Shown piece by piece: positions 17,704 through 25,979 of a stretch of 64,000 bases of DNA. A program made the translations under genes and the position numbers. How positions within the stretch are numbered: the first letter of the stretch is position 1; each line of letters begins with the position of its first letter. This DNA is from Agromyces sp. SYSU T00194 (GTDB taxonomy: Bacteria > Actinomycetota > Actinomycetes > Actinomycetales > Microbacteriaceae): NCBI RefSeq assembly GCF_040496035.1, contig NZ_JBEPJZ010000001.1, positions 806,001-870,000 on the forward strand. The letters are read 5' to 3'. The notes beneath the pieces are model-generated. The model made no database searches. It saw only the letters and a program-made list of their open reading frames with translations, and had not been told where the DNA came from.

Positions 17704-18726
17704 TCACGCTGGCGCGGCACCCCGCGCGACCGCGCGCTTCGCGAGCAGCGCGTCGACCCGGCCCTGCGCGAGCAGGATGCCCGCGAGCACGAGCACGGCG
17801 CCGACCGGCTCGTGCCAGCCGAATCGCTCGTGCAGCAGCAGCACGCCGAGCACGACGCCCACGACCGGGGTCACGTAGGTGACGGTCGACATGCCCGTCG
17901 GCCCCCAGGCGCGCAGCACGTTCACCTGCCAGACGTAGGCGAGCCCGGTGCCGAGCACGCCGAGCGCGACGAGGCTCGCCACCACCGGGAGGTCGAGCTG
18001 CACGGGCTGCCAGGCGACGACCGGGGTGAGCAGCGCCATGATCACCCCCGCGATGCCGATGTTCAGGAAGGCGAAGGTCGCGGGCGCGATGGGCCGCGAG
18101 CTCAGGAACCTCTTGGTGTAGCCGAGGATGAACCCGTAGCAGACGACCGCGCCGAGGCACGCGAGCTGCCCGGCGAGCTCCCCGCCGAGGCGCACCTGCC
18201 ACGGGGCGATGATCACGATCACGCCGCCGATGCCGACCGCGACGCCCGCCCAGCGCAGCGCGCTCAGCTTCTCGACGCGGAACGCGAGCGTCGCCATGAG
18301 GGCGGTCGCGATGGGCGTGGCCGCGTTGTAGATCGACGCGAGGCTCGAGGTCACGTACTGCTCGGCCCACGCGTACAGGGTGTGCGGGATGACGCAGAAG
18401 GTGATCGCGATCACCGTGAAGTGCAGCCACACGATCGGCTCCCTCGGCAGCACCGGCCCCGTGCCGACGCGCGGGCGCATGACGAGCACGATGAGGCCCA
18501 GCGTGACGCCGCCGAGCACGAGCCTGGACCACGAGACCTGCGAGAACGAGACGCCGTCGAGGGCGACCTTCATGAAGAGGAAGCTCGACCCCCAGAACAG
18601 GCCCATGCCGAGGAACTGCAGCACGACGGATGCCCGGCCGGGGCCGGTCGCCGTGCCGGATGCGGACGCGGGTGCCGCCGTCGCGCCGGGGGTCGGGGCG
18701 ATCGCCCCGGTGCTGCCGTGTGTCAC
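17704..18726 (-). CDS. EamA/DMT superfamily transporter
   Basis: 340 residues with ten predicted transmembrane helices in two EamA repeats, starting with VVLQFLGMGLFWGSSFLFMKVAL. The first ~28 residues are a Thr/Pro/Ala-rich hydrophilic leader. The glycine-rich helix GVAVGIGGVIVIIAPW ends repeat 1 and TYVTPVVGVVLGVLLLHE lies in repeat 2. Members export metabolites, amino acids or drugs; the substrate is not predictable. The GTG at 18726 follows a TAGCGT box (18734-18739) by 7 nt. Confidence 0.9.
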   Translation of the reverse strand: MTHGSTGAIAPTPGATAAPASASGTATGPGRASVVLQFLGMGLFWGSSFLFMKVALDGVSFSQVSWSRLVLGGVTLGLIVLVMRPRVGTGPVLPREPIVWLHFTVIAITFCVIPHTLYAWAEQYVTSSLASIYNAATPIATALMATLAFRVEKLSALRWAGVAVGIGGVIVIIAPWQVRLGGELAGQLACLGAVVCYGFILGYTKRFLSSRPIAPATFAFLNIGIAGVIMALLTPVVAWQPVQLDLPVVASLVALGVLGTGLAYVWQVNVLRAWGPTGMSTVTYVTPVVGVVLGVLLLHERFGWHEPVGAVLVLAGILLAQGRVDALLAKRAVARGAAPA

Positions 18727-18933
18727 GATCTGGACGCTACTCGCGGGCGGCCCGCGTCCGGCGTGCCGGCGGGTGCGCTGTCCGGAATCCGCCGATCGTC
18801 GGCAGGAACGCGGTGGGGACGAACGACGCGGGTCGCGGCCGACCTCAGCCGTGGGCGCCGGCGGGCGTGCGGACGGGTGCGTCGGCGGGCGCGCCGGCCG
18901 GTGCGCCGGCGCGTCGAGACGCCCGGCGCCCGC

Positions 18934-19287
18934 TCAACCGAGCTCGACGGTCGGGTCGCCGGCGTCGTCGCGGCGGGCGCGCCGGCCGCGCGGGCGGTGC
19001 GGGGCGGTGGGCAGCGCGGGGCGCTCCTCGTAGCCGTGCTGGCCGGCATCGCGGATCACCGTGCGGCGGAGTCGCGTGCGCTCGTCACGCCGGCGGGAGG
19101 TCTCGGATGCCTCCGAGCTGCGCGCATCGGACGAGGCGTCGCGCCGCACGTCGGGCTCGCCGCGGTGCCGCGCGTCGCGGGGGTCTCCGGCGACGTGCCG
19201 GGCGATGTGGAGCCGCTCCTCGCGCGGAGCCATGCCGTCGCCCGTGCGCACGTCGCGGCGGCGCGGGACTTCGGGCTGTCGATCCAC
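18934..19287 (-). CDS. Hypothetical Arg/Asp-rich protein
   Basis: About 117 residues, highly charged (Arg, Asp, His), with no membrane segment or known motif. The C-terminus reads DDAGDPTVELG. Codon third positions are almost all G or C in this frame, which argues that it is translated. The GTG at 19287 is favoured because a TATCCT box (19295-19300) lies 7 nt upstream; GTG at 19311 is an alternative. No function can be proposed. Confidence 0.45.
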   Translation of the reverse strand: MDRQPEVPRRRDVRTGDGMAPREERLHIARHVAGDPRDARHRGEPDVRRDASSDARSSEASETSRRRDERTRLRRTVIRDAGQHGYEERPALPTAPHRPRGRRARRDDAGDPTVELG

Positions 19288-19375
19288 ACCGTCAAGGATA
19301 TGCGGCCGCACCGACGGCGGTCGCCGGATTGTTGATGGCCGTTCACGCACGGAGTGCACGTCGACATGCGAACAT

Positions 19376-19394
19376 TCCGACTGTTCGGTATGTT
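19376..19394 (+). promoter_or_regulatory. TetR-type operator with overlapping -10 box (site 1)
   Basis: TCCGA-CTGT-TCGGT (19376-19389) is a 5+4+5 palindrome. It is fused to a -10 box TATGTT (19389-19394), 29 nt before the alcohol dehydrogenase ATG. The same pattern recurs at 27281, 58239 and 61380. Confidence 0.65.
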
Positions 19395-19423
19395 AGGAGT
19401 CGGCCACGACCGAGGAGGGTCCG

Positions 19424-20536
19424 ATGCAGATCACGGCAGCCGTGCTCGAGGAGTGCGGGCGCGCCCGCCCGTTCGCGGCCAGCCGGCCGCTCACCGTGCA
19501 GGAGGTCACCCTCGACGACCCCGGCCCGACCGAGGTGCGCGTGCGCATCGAGGCCGCGGGCATCTGCCACTCCGACCTGTCCGTCGTCGACGGCAACCGC
19601 GTGCGGCCCACGCCGATGGTGCTCGGGCACGAGGCATCCGGCATCGTGGAGGTCGCGGGCGCCGACGTCGACGACCTCGCTCCCGGCGACCGCGTCGTGC
19701 TCACCTTCCTCCCCCGCTGCGGCGCGTGCGCGGGCTGCCGCACCGACGGGCGACTCCCCTGCGAGCGCGGCAGCGCCGCGAACGCGGCCGGCACGCTGCT
19801 CGGCGGGGCGCGTCGGCTGCACCGACCGGGCACGAACGGCCTGCAGGACGTGCACCATCACCTCGGGGCATCCGCCTTCGCCACCCACGCCGTGGTCGAC
19901 CGCGCATCGATCGTGCCGGTCGACGCCGACGTGCCGCCCGACGTCGCGGCGCTGCTCGGCTGCGCGGTGCTCACCGGCGGCGGGGGCGTGCTCAACGCCG
20001 CGCGGCCCGCGGCCGGCGAGCCGGTCATGGTCGTGGGGCTCGGCGGGGTCGGCATGGCCGCGCTGCTCGTCGCGGTCGCGCTCGGGCACCCCGTGATCGG
20101 CGTCGACGCGCTGCCCGACAAGCTCGACGCCGCACGGGACGCCGGGGCGGTCGAGACGTACACGCCCGAGGAGCTTGCCGCCCGAGGCATCCGCTCGCCT
20201 GCCGTGATCGAGGCCGCCGGGCATCCGCGCGCCTTCGAGACCGCCTTCGCCGCCACCGCACCGGGCGGCACCACCGTCACCGTCGGCCTCCCCCGCCCCG
20301 ACGCCACCGCGACCCTCGCGCCGCTCACGTTCACCGCCGAGGCGCGCACGGTCGTCGGCAGCTACCTCGGTTCGTCGGTGCCGTCGCGCGACATCCCCCG
20401 CTACGTCGACCTCTGGCGCGCCGGCCGCCTGCCCGTCGAGCGGCTCGTCTCGGGCGAGGTCGCGCTCGCCGACATCAACGAGGCCATGGACGCGCTCGCC
20501 GGCGGCCATGTGCTCCGGCAGCTCATCCACCCCTGA
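19424..20536 (+). CDS. Zinc-dependent alcohol dehydrogenase (MDR family)
   Basis: 370 residues. The catalytic zinc site is CHSD plus GHE (GICHSDLSVVDG...MVLGHEASG). The structural zinc loop has four Cys in RCGACAGCRTDGRLPCERG. The Rossmann motif is VGLGGVGMAALL. It resembles class III/aryl-alcohol-type NAD-dependent dehydrogenases. It is the first gene of an operon with an SDR and a MaoC hydratase, so it probably oxidises an alcohol intermediate during acid or alcohol catabolism. A GAGGAGGG ribosome-binding site precedes the ATG. Confidence 0.9.
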   Translation: MQITAAVLEECGRARPFAASRPLTVQEVTLDDPGPTEVRVRIEAAGICHSDLSVVDGNRVRPTPMVLGHEASGIVEVAGADVDDLAPGDRVVLTFLPRCGACAGCRTDGRLPCERGSAANAAGTLLGGARRLHRPGTNGLQDVHHHLGASAFATHAVVDRASIVPVDADVPPDVAALLGCAVLTGGGGVLNAARPAAGEPVMVVGLGGVGMAALLVAVALGHPVIGVDALPDKLDAARDAGAVETYTPEELAARGIRSPAVIEAAGHPRAFETAFAATAPGGTTVTVGLPRPDATATLAPLTFTAEARTVVGSYLGSSVPSRDIPRYVDLWRAGRLPVERLVSGEVALADINEAMDALAGGHVLRQLIHP

Positions 20537-20590
20537 CTCCCCCTTCCCCGAACCGCCACCCGCTGACCCCACCACCACCGAGAGGACCCC

Positions 20591-21343
20591 ATGACCGAAC
20601 GCATCGCCATCGTCACCGGTGCCGCCCGCGGCATCGGCGCCGCCGTCGCCCGCCGACTCGCCGCAGACGGCAACGCCGTCGCCGTGATCGACCTGCAGGA
20701 GGACGCGACCGCAGCGACGGTCGACGCCATCACCGCCGAGGGCGGCCGCGCGATCGGCATCGGCGCCGACGTGTCCGACTCCGACGCCGTGGCATCCGCC
20801 GTCGCCCGCGTCGCCGACGAGCTCGGCGCGCCCACGATCCTGGTCAACAACGCGGGCATCCTGCGCGACAACCTGCTCTTCAAGATGACCGACGACGACT
20901 GGGACCTCGTGATGCAGGTGCACCTGCGCGGCGCGTTCCTGATGAGCCGGGCGGTGCAGGCGCACCAGGTGCAGGCCGGCTGGGGCCGCATCGTGAACCT
21001 GTCGAGCACGTCGGCGCTCGGCAACCGCGGGCAGGCGAACTACGCGGCCGCGAAGGCCGGCATGCAGGGCTTCACGAAGACGCTCGCGATCGAGCTGGGC
21101 CGCTACGGCGTGACCGCGAACGCCATCGCGCCGGGGTTCATCCAGACCGACATGACCCGCGCGACCGCCGAGCGCATCGGGGTGCCGTTCGACGAGTTCG
21201 TCGCCGCGACCGTGCAGCAGATCCCGGTGCAACGTGCCGGCGTGCCCGACGACATCGCCGCCGCGGCGTCGTACTTCTGCTCCGAGGAGGCCGGGTTCTG
21301 CTCGGGCCAGGTGCTCTACGTGGCGGGCGGGCCGACCTCGTGA
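20591..21343 (+). CDS. SDR family oxidoreductase, FabG-like
   Basis: 250 residues. TGAARGIG is at 9-16, NNAG at 86-89, and the catalytic residues are Ser139, Tyr151 and Lys155 (NYAAAK). Overall it is like 3-oxoacyl-ACP/3-hydroxyacyl-CoA dehydrogenases. With the adjacent MaoC hydratase it can be read as two steps of a beta-oxidation-like route (hydration, then oxidation). Its TGA overlaps the GTG of the MaoC gene. A GAGAGG site precedes the ATG. The ACP or CoA preference cannot be told from sequence. Confidence 0.9.
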   Translation: MTERIAIVTGAARGIGAAVARRLAADGNAVAVIDLQEDATAATVDAITAEGGRAIGIGADVSDSDAVASAVARVADELGAPTILVNNAGILRDNLLFKMTDDDWDLVMQVHLRGAFLMSRAVQAHQVQAGWGRIVNLSSTSALGNRGQANYAAAKAGMQGFTKTLAIELGRYGVTANAIAPGFIQTDMTRATAERIGVPFDEFVAATVQQIPVQRAGVPDDIAAAASYFCSEEAGFCSGQVLYVAGGPTS

Positions 21344-21810
21344 GCGCGACGTTCGACTCCCCCGCCGCGCTCGTCGAGGCCGTCGCCGCCGGCCCGGTCG
21401 CGCTCGGCCCGGGCGAGTGGTTCACCATCGACCAGGCCCGCATCGACGAGTTCGCCCGCGCGACCGAGGACCACCAGTGGATCCACGTCGACGTAGAGCG
21501 CGCGAAGGCCGGCCCGTTCGGCGCGCCGATCGCGCACGGCTTCCTCACCCTGTCGCTGCTGTCGGCGCTCGCCTCGCCGCTGCTCGACGTGCGTGGCGTC
21601 GCGATGGGCGTGAACTACGGCTTCGACCGGGTGCGGTTCCTCGCACCTGTGACGGTCGGCTCGCGCGTGCGGGTCGTGGGGCAGGTGACGGATGCCACGC
21701 CGGGGCGCTCCGGGGTCCGCGTGACGCAGGACCTCACCGTCGAGATCGAGGAGTCGGAGACGCCCGCGCTGGCGGCGCAGTGGCTGACGCTCGTCGTGCC
21801 GCGCCCTTGA
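21340..21810 (+). CDS. MaoC family dehydratase
   Basis: 156 residues with a single hot-dog fold. The hydratase motif is ARATEDHQWIHVDVERAK, carrying the catalytic Asp-His pair, followed by GPFGAPIAHGFLTLSLLS. Members hydrate trans-2-enoyl-CoA to 3-hydroxyacyl-CoA. The GTG start overlaps the SDR stop (GTGA), giving translational coupling. It is the last gene of the ADH-SDR-MaoC operon; its stop falls just inside the promoter of the next gene. Confidence 0.92.
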   Translation: MSATFDSPAALVEAVAAGPVALGPGEWFTIDQARIDEFARATEDHQWIHVDVERAKAGPFGAPIAHGFLTLSLLSALASPLLDVRGVAMGVNYGFDRVRFLAPVTVGSRVRVVGQVTDATPGRSGVRVTQDLTVEIEESETPALAAQWLTLVVPRP

Positions 21811-21835
21811 GTTCAGAACGTGTTCTGAATAGAAT
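21807..21835 (+). promoter_or_regulatory. Promoter with an embedded perfect palindrome (antitoxin-like gene)
   Basis: -35 TTGAGT (21807-21812) and -10 TAGAAT (21830-21835) are separated by exactly 17 bp. The spacer is filled by the perfect palindrome TTCAGAAC-GT-GTTCTGAA (21812-21829), an evident repressor site. The -10 ends 6 nt before the ATG at 21842, so the transcript is leaderless. Confidence 0.7.
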
Positions 21836-21841
21836 GGTGGC

Positions 21842-22294
21842 ATGCAGACCGCGCCCCCGCCGGAGTCGTTCCAGTCGTCAGATCTGAGCCGCCACTCGAG
21901 CAAGGTGTTCGCGGCAGCCGTCGAGCACCCCATTCGGGTGACCAGGCGTGACGGCGAGTCCCTGGTGCTGATGTCACAGCGCGAATCCGACGCGCGCGAG
22001 TCGCTGCTCCAACTCGCTGCGCAGATCATCGGGGCCGCGATCGACGACGAGGGAACCCTCGCGGAACGCATGGCCGACCGCCTGCCGTGGATGCTCGCGC
22101 TCGAGCCCGCCGATCAGGCGACCTGCGCAGACGACCTCGTTCGCGCCGCGCGCGCCTCGTTCGCTACGAACCAGGCCCATCTCGCGGTCGCCGAGCTGAC
22201 GGCATGGCGCGAGACCGCACTCGCCGTGGCGGGCGGACTCACGAGCGGCCCGGTCGACTGGGAAGCCGCAGCAGAACCCGTCACCCGGCCGTAG
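21842..22294 (+). CDS. Prevent-host-death/Phd-YefM-like antitoxin homologue
   Basis: 150 residues. The N-terminal ~50 (SDLSRHSSKVFAAAVEHPIRVTRRDGESLVLMSQRE) resemble the Phd/YefM DNA-binding fold. The C-terminal ~100 are an Ala/Leu-rich helical region longer than in simple antitoxins. A perfect operator lies in its promoter, as expected for an autorepressing antitoxin. No RelE/Doc-type toxin is next to it; the neighbour is a P-loop kinase-like gene 72 nt downstream with its own promoter. It may be an orphan antitoxin or half of an unusual pair. Confidence 0.65.
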   Translation: MQTAPPPESFQSSDLSRHSSKVFAAAVEHPIRVTRRDGESLVLMSQRESDARESLLQLAAQIIGAAIDDEGTLAERMADRLPWMLALEPADQATCADDLVRAARASFATNQAHLAVAELTAWRETALAVAGGLTSGPVDWEAAAEPVTRP

Positions 22295-22322
22295 CGGGTG
22301 CACATGCACCACCCAAACGCCA

Positions 22323-22359
22323 CCAAGTAGCGCTCATCCGCGCCAAGCGGCGCTAGTCT
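22323..22359 (+). promoter_or_regulatory. Leaderless promoter with 20-bp-phased direct repeats (P-loop kinase gene)
   Basis: CCAAGTAGCGCT (22323-22334) and CCAAGCGGCGCT (22343-22354) are spaced exactly 20 bp apart. TAGCGC and GCGCTA also form an inverted repeat at 22328-22355. The -10 TAGTCT (22354-22359) ends 7 nt before the GTG at 22367. Confidence 0.5.
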
Positions 22360-22366
22360 CCCCACT

Positions 22367-22846
22367 GTGCTGATCGTGCTGCGCGGCAATTCAGGGTCGG
22401 GGAAGAGCACCGTCGCGCGCCTGCTGCAGGCCGAACTCGAGGGGCCGACCGCGAACCTCGGGCAGGACCACTTCCGCCGCGAGGTCTACCGCGAGTCGGA
22501 CCACGACGACATGGCGCACGCCGAGCTGCTCGAGCTCGCCGCCGTGCACTGCCTCCGCCGCGGCGACCACGTGATCCTCGAGGGTATCCTGAGCACGCAC
22601 CGCTACGGCGAGATGATCGAGCGCATCGCGGCGCATGCCACGGATGCCCGCTTCTTCGCGTTCGACCTCGACTTCGACGAGACCGCGCGACGGCACGCGA
22701 CACGTCCGCTGGCCGATGAGTTCAGTGTCGACGAGATGCGCGAGTGGTACCACGGCTGGCAGCCGCTCGACTTCGTCGAGGAGCAGCGCATCGGCCCCGA
22801 CGAGTCGCCCGAGCACATCGTCGCGCGCATCCTCGGCCGCGCCTGA
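22367..22846 (+). CDS. P-loop kinase-like protein (AAA/zeta-type)
   Basis: 159 residues. Walker A is GNSGSGKST at the very N-terminus. A DHFRRE segment follows and the central strand reads HVILEGILS. A lid-like ARRHATRPLADEFS and a conserved W-Y-H-G-W region with DFVEEQRIG lie near the C-terminus. The layout matches small nucleotide or sugar kinases and the zeta-toxin-like kinases; the substrate is unknown. It follows an antitoxin-like gene, which makes a toxin role worth testing but does not establish it. Confidence 0.75.
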   Translation: MLIVLRGNSGSGKSTVARLLQAELEGPTANLGQDHFRREVYRESDHDDMAHAELLELAAVHCLRRGDHVILEGILSTHRYGEMIERIAAHATDARFFAFDLDFDETARRHATRPLADEFSVDEMREWYHGWQPLDFVEEQRIGPDESPEHIVARILGRA

Positions 22847-22864
22847 CGCGAGGCCGTACCGCTC

Positions 22865-23131
22865 TCAGTAGTGGTAGCGGGCCTGCAGGATGATCACGTA
22901 CTGTTCGGTGACCGTGTAGACGAGGCGGTTCGCTTCGTCGATGCGCCGCGACCAGGCGCCGGCCAGCGCGTGCTTGAGCGGTTCGGGCTTGCCGACGCCC
23001 TCGAACGGGTCATCCCGCAGTATGTCCTCGATGAGCAGGTTGATGCGCTTGAGCGTCTTGCGGTCCTGCGTCTGCCAGTAGAGGTAGTCGTCCCAGCCGT
23101 CGGCGGTCCAGGCGAGCTTCCGCGCCGTCAC
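22865..23131 (-). CDS. yoeB: Txe/YoeB family toxin
   Basis: 88 residues of the RelE/YoeB ribosome-dependent mRNA interferase family. Typical features are the N-terminal RKLAWTADGWDDYLYWQ, the KTLKRINLLIEDILRDDPFEG helix, GKPEPLKHALAGAWSRRI, which contains the catalytic Arg, and the C-terminal ARYHY with the His-Tyr pair. The GTG start overlaps the antitoxin stop (GTGA), giving translational coupling and antitoxin-first order. It is probably intact. Confidence 0.93.
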   Translation of the reverse strand: MTARKLAWTADGWDDYLYWQTQDRKTLKRINLLIEDILRDDPFEGVGKPEPLKHALAGAWSRRIDEANRLVYTVTEQYVIILQARYHY

Positions 23132-23376
23132 TGCTCCTGCAGTCCGTGCTCGGCGACCTCGCCATCGCGCGCCTGCTCCATCGCCCGGATGAGGCGTCGG
23201 GCGTTCTCCGGGGAGCGGAGCAGGTAGGTGGTCTCGAGCAGGGAGTCGTATTCCGCCTTGGACATGAGCACCGCGGAACCGCGCTTCGACGTGATCTCGA
23301 CCTCGGTGTGATCGAGGTTCACGCGCTCGATCAGACCGAAGAGATCGCGGCGCGCCTCGCTCGTGGTGATGGCCAT
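23128..23376 (-). CDS. yefM: YefM/Phd family antitoxin
   Basis: 82 residues. The N-terminal DNA-binding part reads MAITTSEARRDLFGLIERVN, followed by VLMSKAEYDSLLETTYLLRSP, a diagnostic YefM stretch. The C-terminal acidic and amphipathic tail binds and neutralises the toxin. The ATG has an AGGAGGAG ribosome-binding site. An inverted repeat with GTAC cores lies immediately upstream and is likely bound by YefM or the YefM-YoeB complex for autoregulation. Confidence 0.93.
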   Translation of the reverse strand: MAITTSEARRDLFGLIERVNLDHTEVEITSKRGSAVLMSKAEYDSLLETTYLLRSPENARRLIRAMEQARDGEVAEHGLQEQ

Positions 23377-23387
23377 GACTCCTCCTC

Positions 23388-23411
23388 AGTGGTACAAGAT
23401 ATGGTACCACT
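23388..23411. promoter_or_regulatory. yefM-yoeB operator palindrome
   Basis: AGTGGTAC (23388-23395) and GTACCACT (23404-23411) are perfect 8-bp arms around an 8-nt AT-rich spacer that also carries TATCTT on the minus strand. E. coli YefM is known to bind TGTACA-core palindromes, and this site has related TTGTACCA/GGTACCA cores. Confidence 0.7.
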
Positions 23412-23433
23412 CAGGACGCGTCGGCAGCGACCC

Positions 23434-24657
23434 TCAGCTCAGGCGCTCGACCACCATCGCCATGCCCTGGCCGCCGCCGACGCACATGGTCTCGAGCCCG
23501 AACTGCGCGTCGCGCGCCCGCAGCCCGTTGAGCAGCGTCGAGGTGATGCGCGCGCCGGTCATGCCGAACGGATGCCCCACCGCGATCGCCCCGCCGTGCA
23601 CGTTGAGCTTGTCCCACGAGATGCCGAGCTCGCGCGCCGACGGGATGACCTGCGCCGCGAACGCCTCGTTCAGCTCGACGAGGTCGATGTCGTCGATGGT
23701 CAGCCCGGCACGCCCCAGCGCCTGCCGGCTCGCTTCCACGGGCCCGAGCCCCATGATCTCGGGCGAGAGCCCGGTCACCCCGGTCGACACGATGCGGGCG
23801 AGCGGGGTCAGCCCCAACTGGGCGGCCTTCGCATCGCTCATCACCACAAGCGCCGCGGCCCCGTCGTTCAGCGGGCAGGCATTGCCTGCCGTGACCGTGC
23901 CATCGGGCCGGAACACCGGCTGCAGCCCGGCGAGCGCCTCGACGGTCACGCCCGGTCGCGGCCCGTCATCGGCAGATACGACCGATCCGTCGGGCAGCGT
24001 CAGCGGCGTGATGTCCGTCGCATAGAACCCGTCGGCGATCGCCTGCTCGGCCCGGTTCTGGCTGAGCGCCGCGTACTCGTCCTGCTCCTGGCGCGAGACC
24101 CCGGTGAGCTGCGCGACGTTCTCGGCGGTCTGCCCCATCGCGATGTACACGTCGGGCAGCAGGTCGTCCTCGCGCGGGTCGTGCCACGTCGTCCCGCCCT
24201 CGGCAGACCGCGCCGACCGCGCCACGGCCTCCCCGAACACGGGGTTCTCGAGCGAGGCGCCCGGAATCCAGTCCGACGACCCGATGCCCATGCGGCTCAC
24301 GGCCTCGACGCCCGCCGAGATGAACACGTCGCCCTCGCCGGCCTTGATCGCGTGGAACGCCATGCGCGTCGACTGCAGGCTCGACGAGCAGTACCGGTTC
24401 ACGGTCGTGCCGGGCAGGTGGTCCATGCCGAGCAGCACCGCGACCACGCGCCCGATGTTCATGCCCTGCTCGCCGCCGGGCTGCCCGCAGCCCATGATGA
24501 GGTCGTCGATCTCGCGCGGGTCAAGCTCGGGCACCTTCGCGAGGGCGGCGGCGACCATCTGCACGGCCATGTCGTCGCCGCGCATGCTCACGAGCGACCC
24601 CTTGCGGGCGCGCCCGATGGGCGAGCGGGCGGTCGAGACGATCACTGCTTCGGTCAT
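23434..24657 (-). CDS. Acetyl-CoA C-acetyltransferase (thiolase)
   Basis: 407 residues, typical of degradative/biosynthetic thiolases. The nucleophile is Cys90 in VNRYCSSSLQ. The His-containing motif is GGAIAVGHPFGMTGAR, and the second catalytic Cys is in CVGGGQGMAMVVE near the C-terminus. It cleaves 3-ketoacyl-CoA or condenses acetyl-CoA. The acyl-CoA dehydrogenase gene lies 91 nt upstream on the same strand, suggesting one beta-oxidation-type operon. The chain-length preference is not evident. Confidence 0.94.
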   Translation of the reverse strand: MTEAVIVSTARSPIGRARKGSLVSMRGDDMAVQMVAAALAKVPELDPREIDDLIMGCGQPGGEQGMNIGRVVAVLLGMDHLPGTTVNRYCSSSLQSTRMAFHAIKAGEGDVFISAGVEAVSRMGIGSSDWIPGASLENPVFGEAVARSARSAEGGTTWHDPREDDLLPDVYIAMGQTAENVAQLTGVSRQEQDEYAALSQNRAEQAIADGFYATDITPLTLPDGSVVSADDGPRPGVTVEALAGLQPVFRPDGTVTAGNACPLNDGAAALVVMSDAKAAQLGLTPLARIVSTGVTGLSPEIMGLGPVEASRQALGRAGLTIDDIDLVELNEAFAAQVIPSARELGISWDKLNVHGGAIAVGHPFGMTGARITSTLLNGLRARDAQFGLETMCVGGGQGMAMVVERLS

Positions 24658-24748
24658 GCGGATGCTCCTTCGGGTCGGGGTTCCCGCGGGCCGGCGACCG
24701 CGCCTGCGGGGTCTGGGTCAAGGGTGACGGATGCCACTGGATGCACGC

Positions 24749-25951
24749 TCAGCGGAACGCCGCGATGCCCGTGATGGCGCGTCCGACGATGAGCTGGTTC
24801 ATGTCGTACGTGCCCTCGAACGTGTAGACGGCCTCGGCGTCGGCGAAGAACCGCGCGAGCCCGTGGTCGAGCTGGATGCCGTTGCCGCCGGCGATCTCAC
24901 GGCAGAGCGCGACGGTCTCGCGCATGAGCTTGGTCGTGAACGCCTTGGCCATGGCGGAGTGCTCGTCGTACTGCTCGCCCTGCCCCTCCATCTCGGCGAG
25001 GCGCACGCACATGGCGATCGACGCGGTGATGTTCGACAGCGCCGTGGCGAGCTTCTCCTGGGTGAGCTGGTACGACGCGATCGGCTTGCCGAACTGCACG
25101 CGCTCCTTGGCGTAGGCGAGCGCCGCCTCGTAGGCGCCGACGGCGACGCCGATGGCCTGCCAGGCGACGCCGGCGCGGGTGAGCCGCAGCACGACGGCGA
25201 GGTCGCGGAAGGAGTCGATGCGCTGGAGGCGGTCGCGCTCGGGCACGACGACGTCTTCGAGCACGATGTCGGCGTTCTGCACGCCGCGCAGCGACTGCTT
25301 GCGCTCGATCTTGGTCGCACTGAACCCGATGGCGGGCGTGCGCACGATGAAGCCCTTGACCTGGTCGTCGGCGGTGTCGCGCGCCCAGATGATGACCATG
25401 TCGGCGAAGGTGGCGTTGCCGATCCAGCGCTTGGCGCCGTTCAGCACCCACTCGTCGCCGCTCCGGGTGGCGGTGGTCTCGAGCCCGCGCGCGGTGTCGG
25501 AGCCGTGGCCGGGCTCGGTGAGCCCGAACGCGCCGATGATCTCGCCGCGCGCCATCGGCCCCATCCACTCGGCCTTCTGCTCTTCCGAGCCGCCGACGGC
25601 GATCGAGGTCATGCCGAGCCCGTTGTGCACGCCCACGAAGGTGCAGGTCGACGGGTCGACGCGAGCGATCTCGAGCGCGATCCAGGCCCGGTAGAGGTCG
25701 CTGTTCTCGAACTGGCGGGTCTCGGGCCACGCTGCGCCGAAGATGCCGAGCTCGGCGAACCGCGGAATCAAGTGCACGGCGGTCTCGGCGCGATCCCAGT
25801 AGTCGTCGGCGATGGGCTTCAGCTCCTCCTCGAGGAAGGCGCGGATGCGCCCGAGCGACGCCTGCTCCTCGGGGGTGAGCGTCGACTGGAACCCGTAGAA
25901 GTCCGCGGCGAGCAGCGGGGTCTCGGTCAGCGTGGTCATCTGGTCGGTCAT
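24749..25951 (-). CDS. Acyl-CoA dehydrogenase, glutaryl-CoA dehydrogenase-like
   Basis: 400 residues. The FAD/acyl-CoA region contains GAFGLTEPGHGSD, the motif WVLNGAKRWIGNATFAD follows, and the catalytic base is Glu379 in FEGTYDMNQLIVGRAITG. That C-terminal pattern and the Arg-rich substrate pocket resemble glutaryl-CoA dehydrogenases, so a dicarboxylyl- or branched-CoA substrate is likely, though not certain. It is divergent from a QsdR-like regulator, with a strong palindrome between them. Confidence 0.9.
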   Translation of the reverse strand: MTDQMTTLTETPLLAADFYGFQSTLTPEEQASLGRIRAFLEEELKPIADDYWDRAETAVHLIPRFAELGIFGAAWPETRQFENSDLYRAWIALEIARVDPSTCTFVGVHNGLGMTSIAVGGSEEQKAEWMGPMARGEIIGAFGLTEPGHGSDTARGLETTATRSGDEWVLNGAKRWIGNATFADMVIIWARDTADDQVKGFIVRTPAIGFSATKIERKQSLRGVQNADIVLEDVVVPERDRLQRIDSFRDLAVVLRLTRAGVAWQAIGVAVGAYEAALAYAKERVQFGKPIASYQLTQEKLATALSNITASIAMCVRLAEMEGQGEQYDEHSAMAKAFTTKLMRETVALCREIAGGNGIQLDHGLARFFADAEAVYTFEGTYDMNQLIVGRAITGIAAFR

Positions 25952-25979
25952 CGTCGGCGTCCTCTCGACAGCGTCGTCG

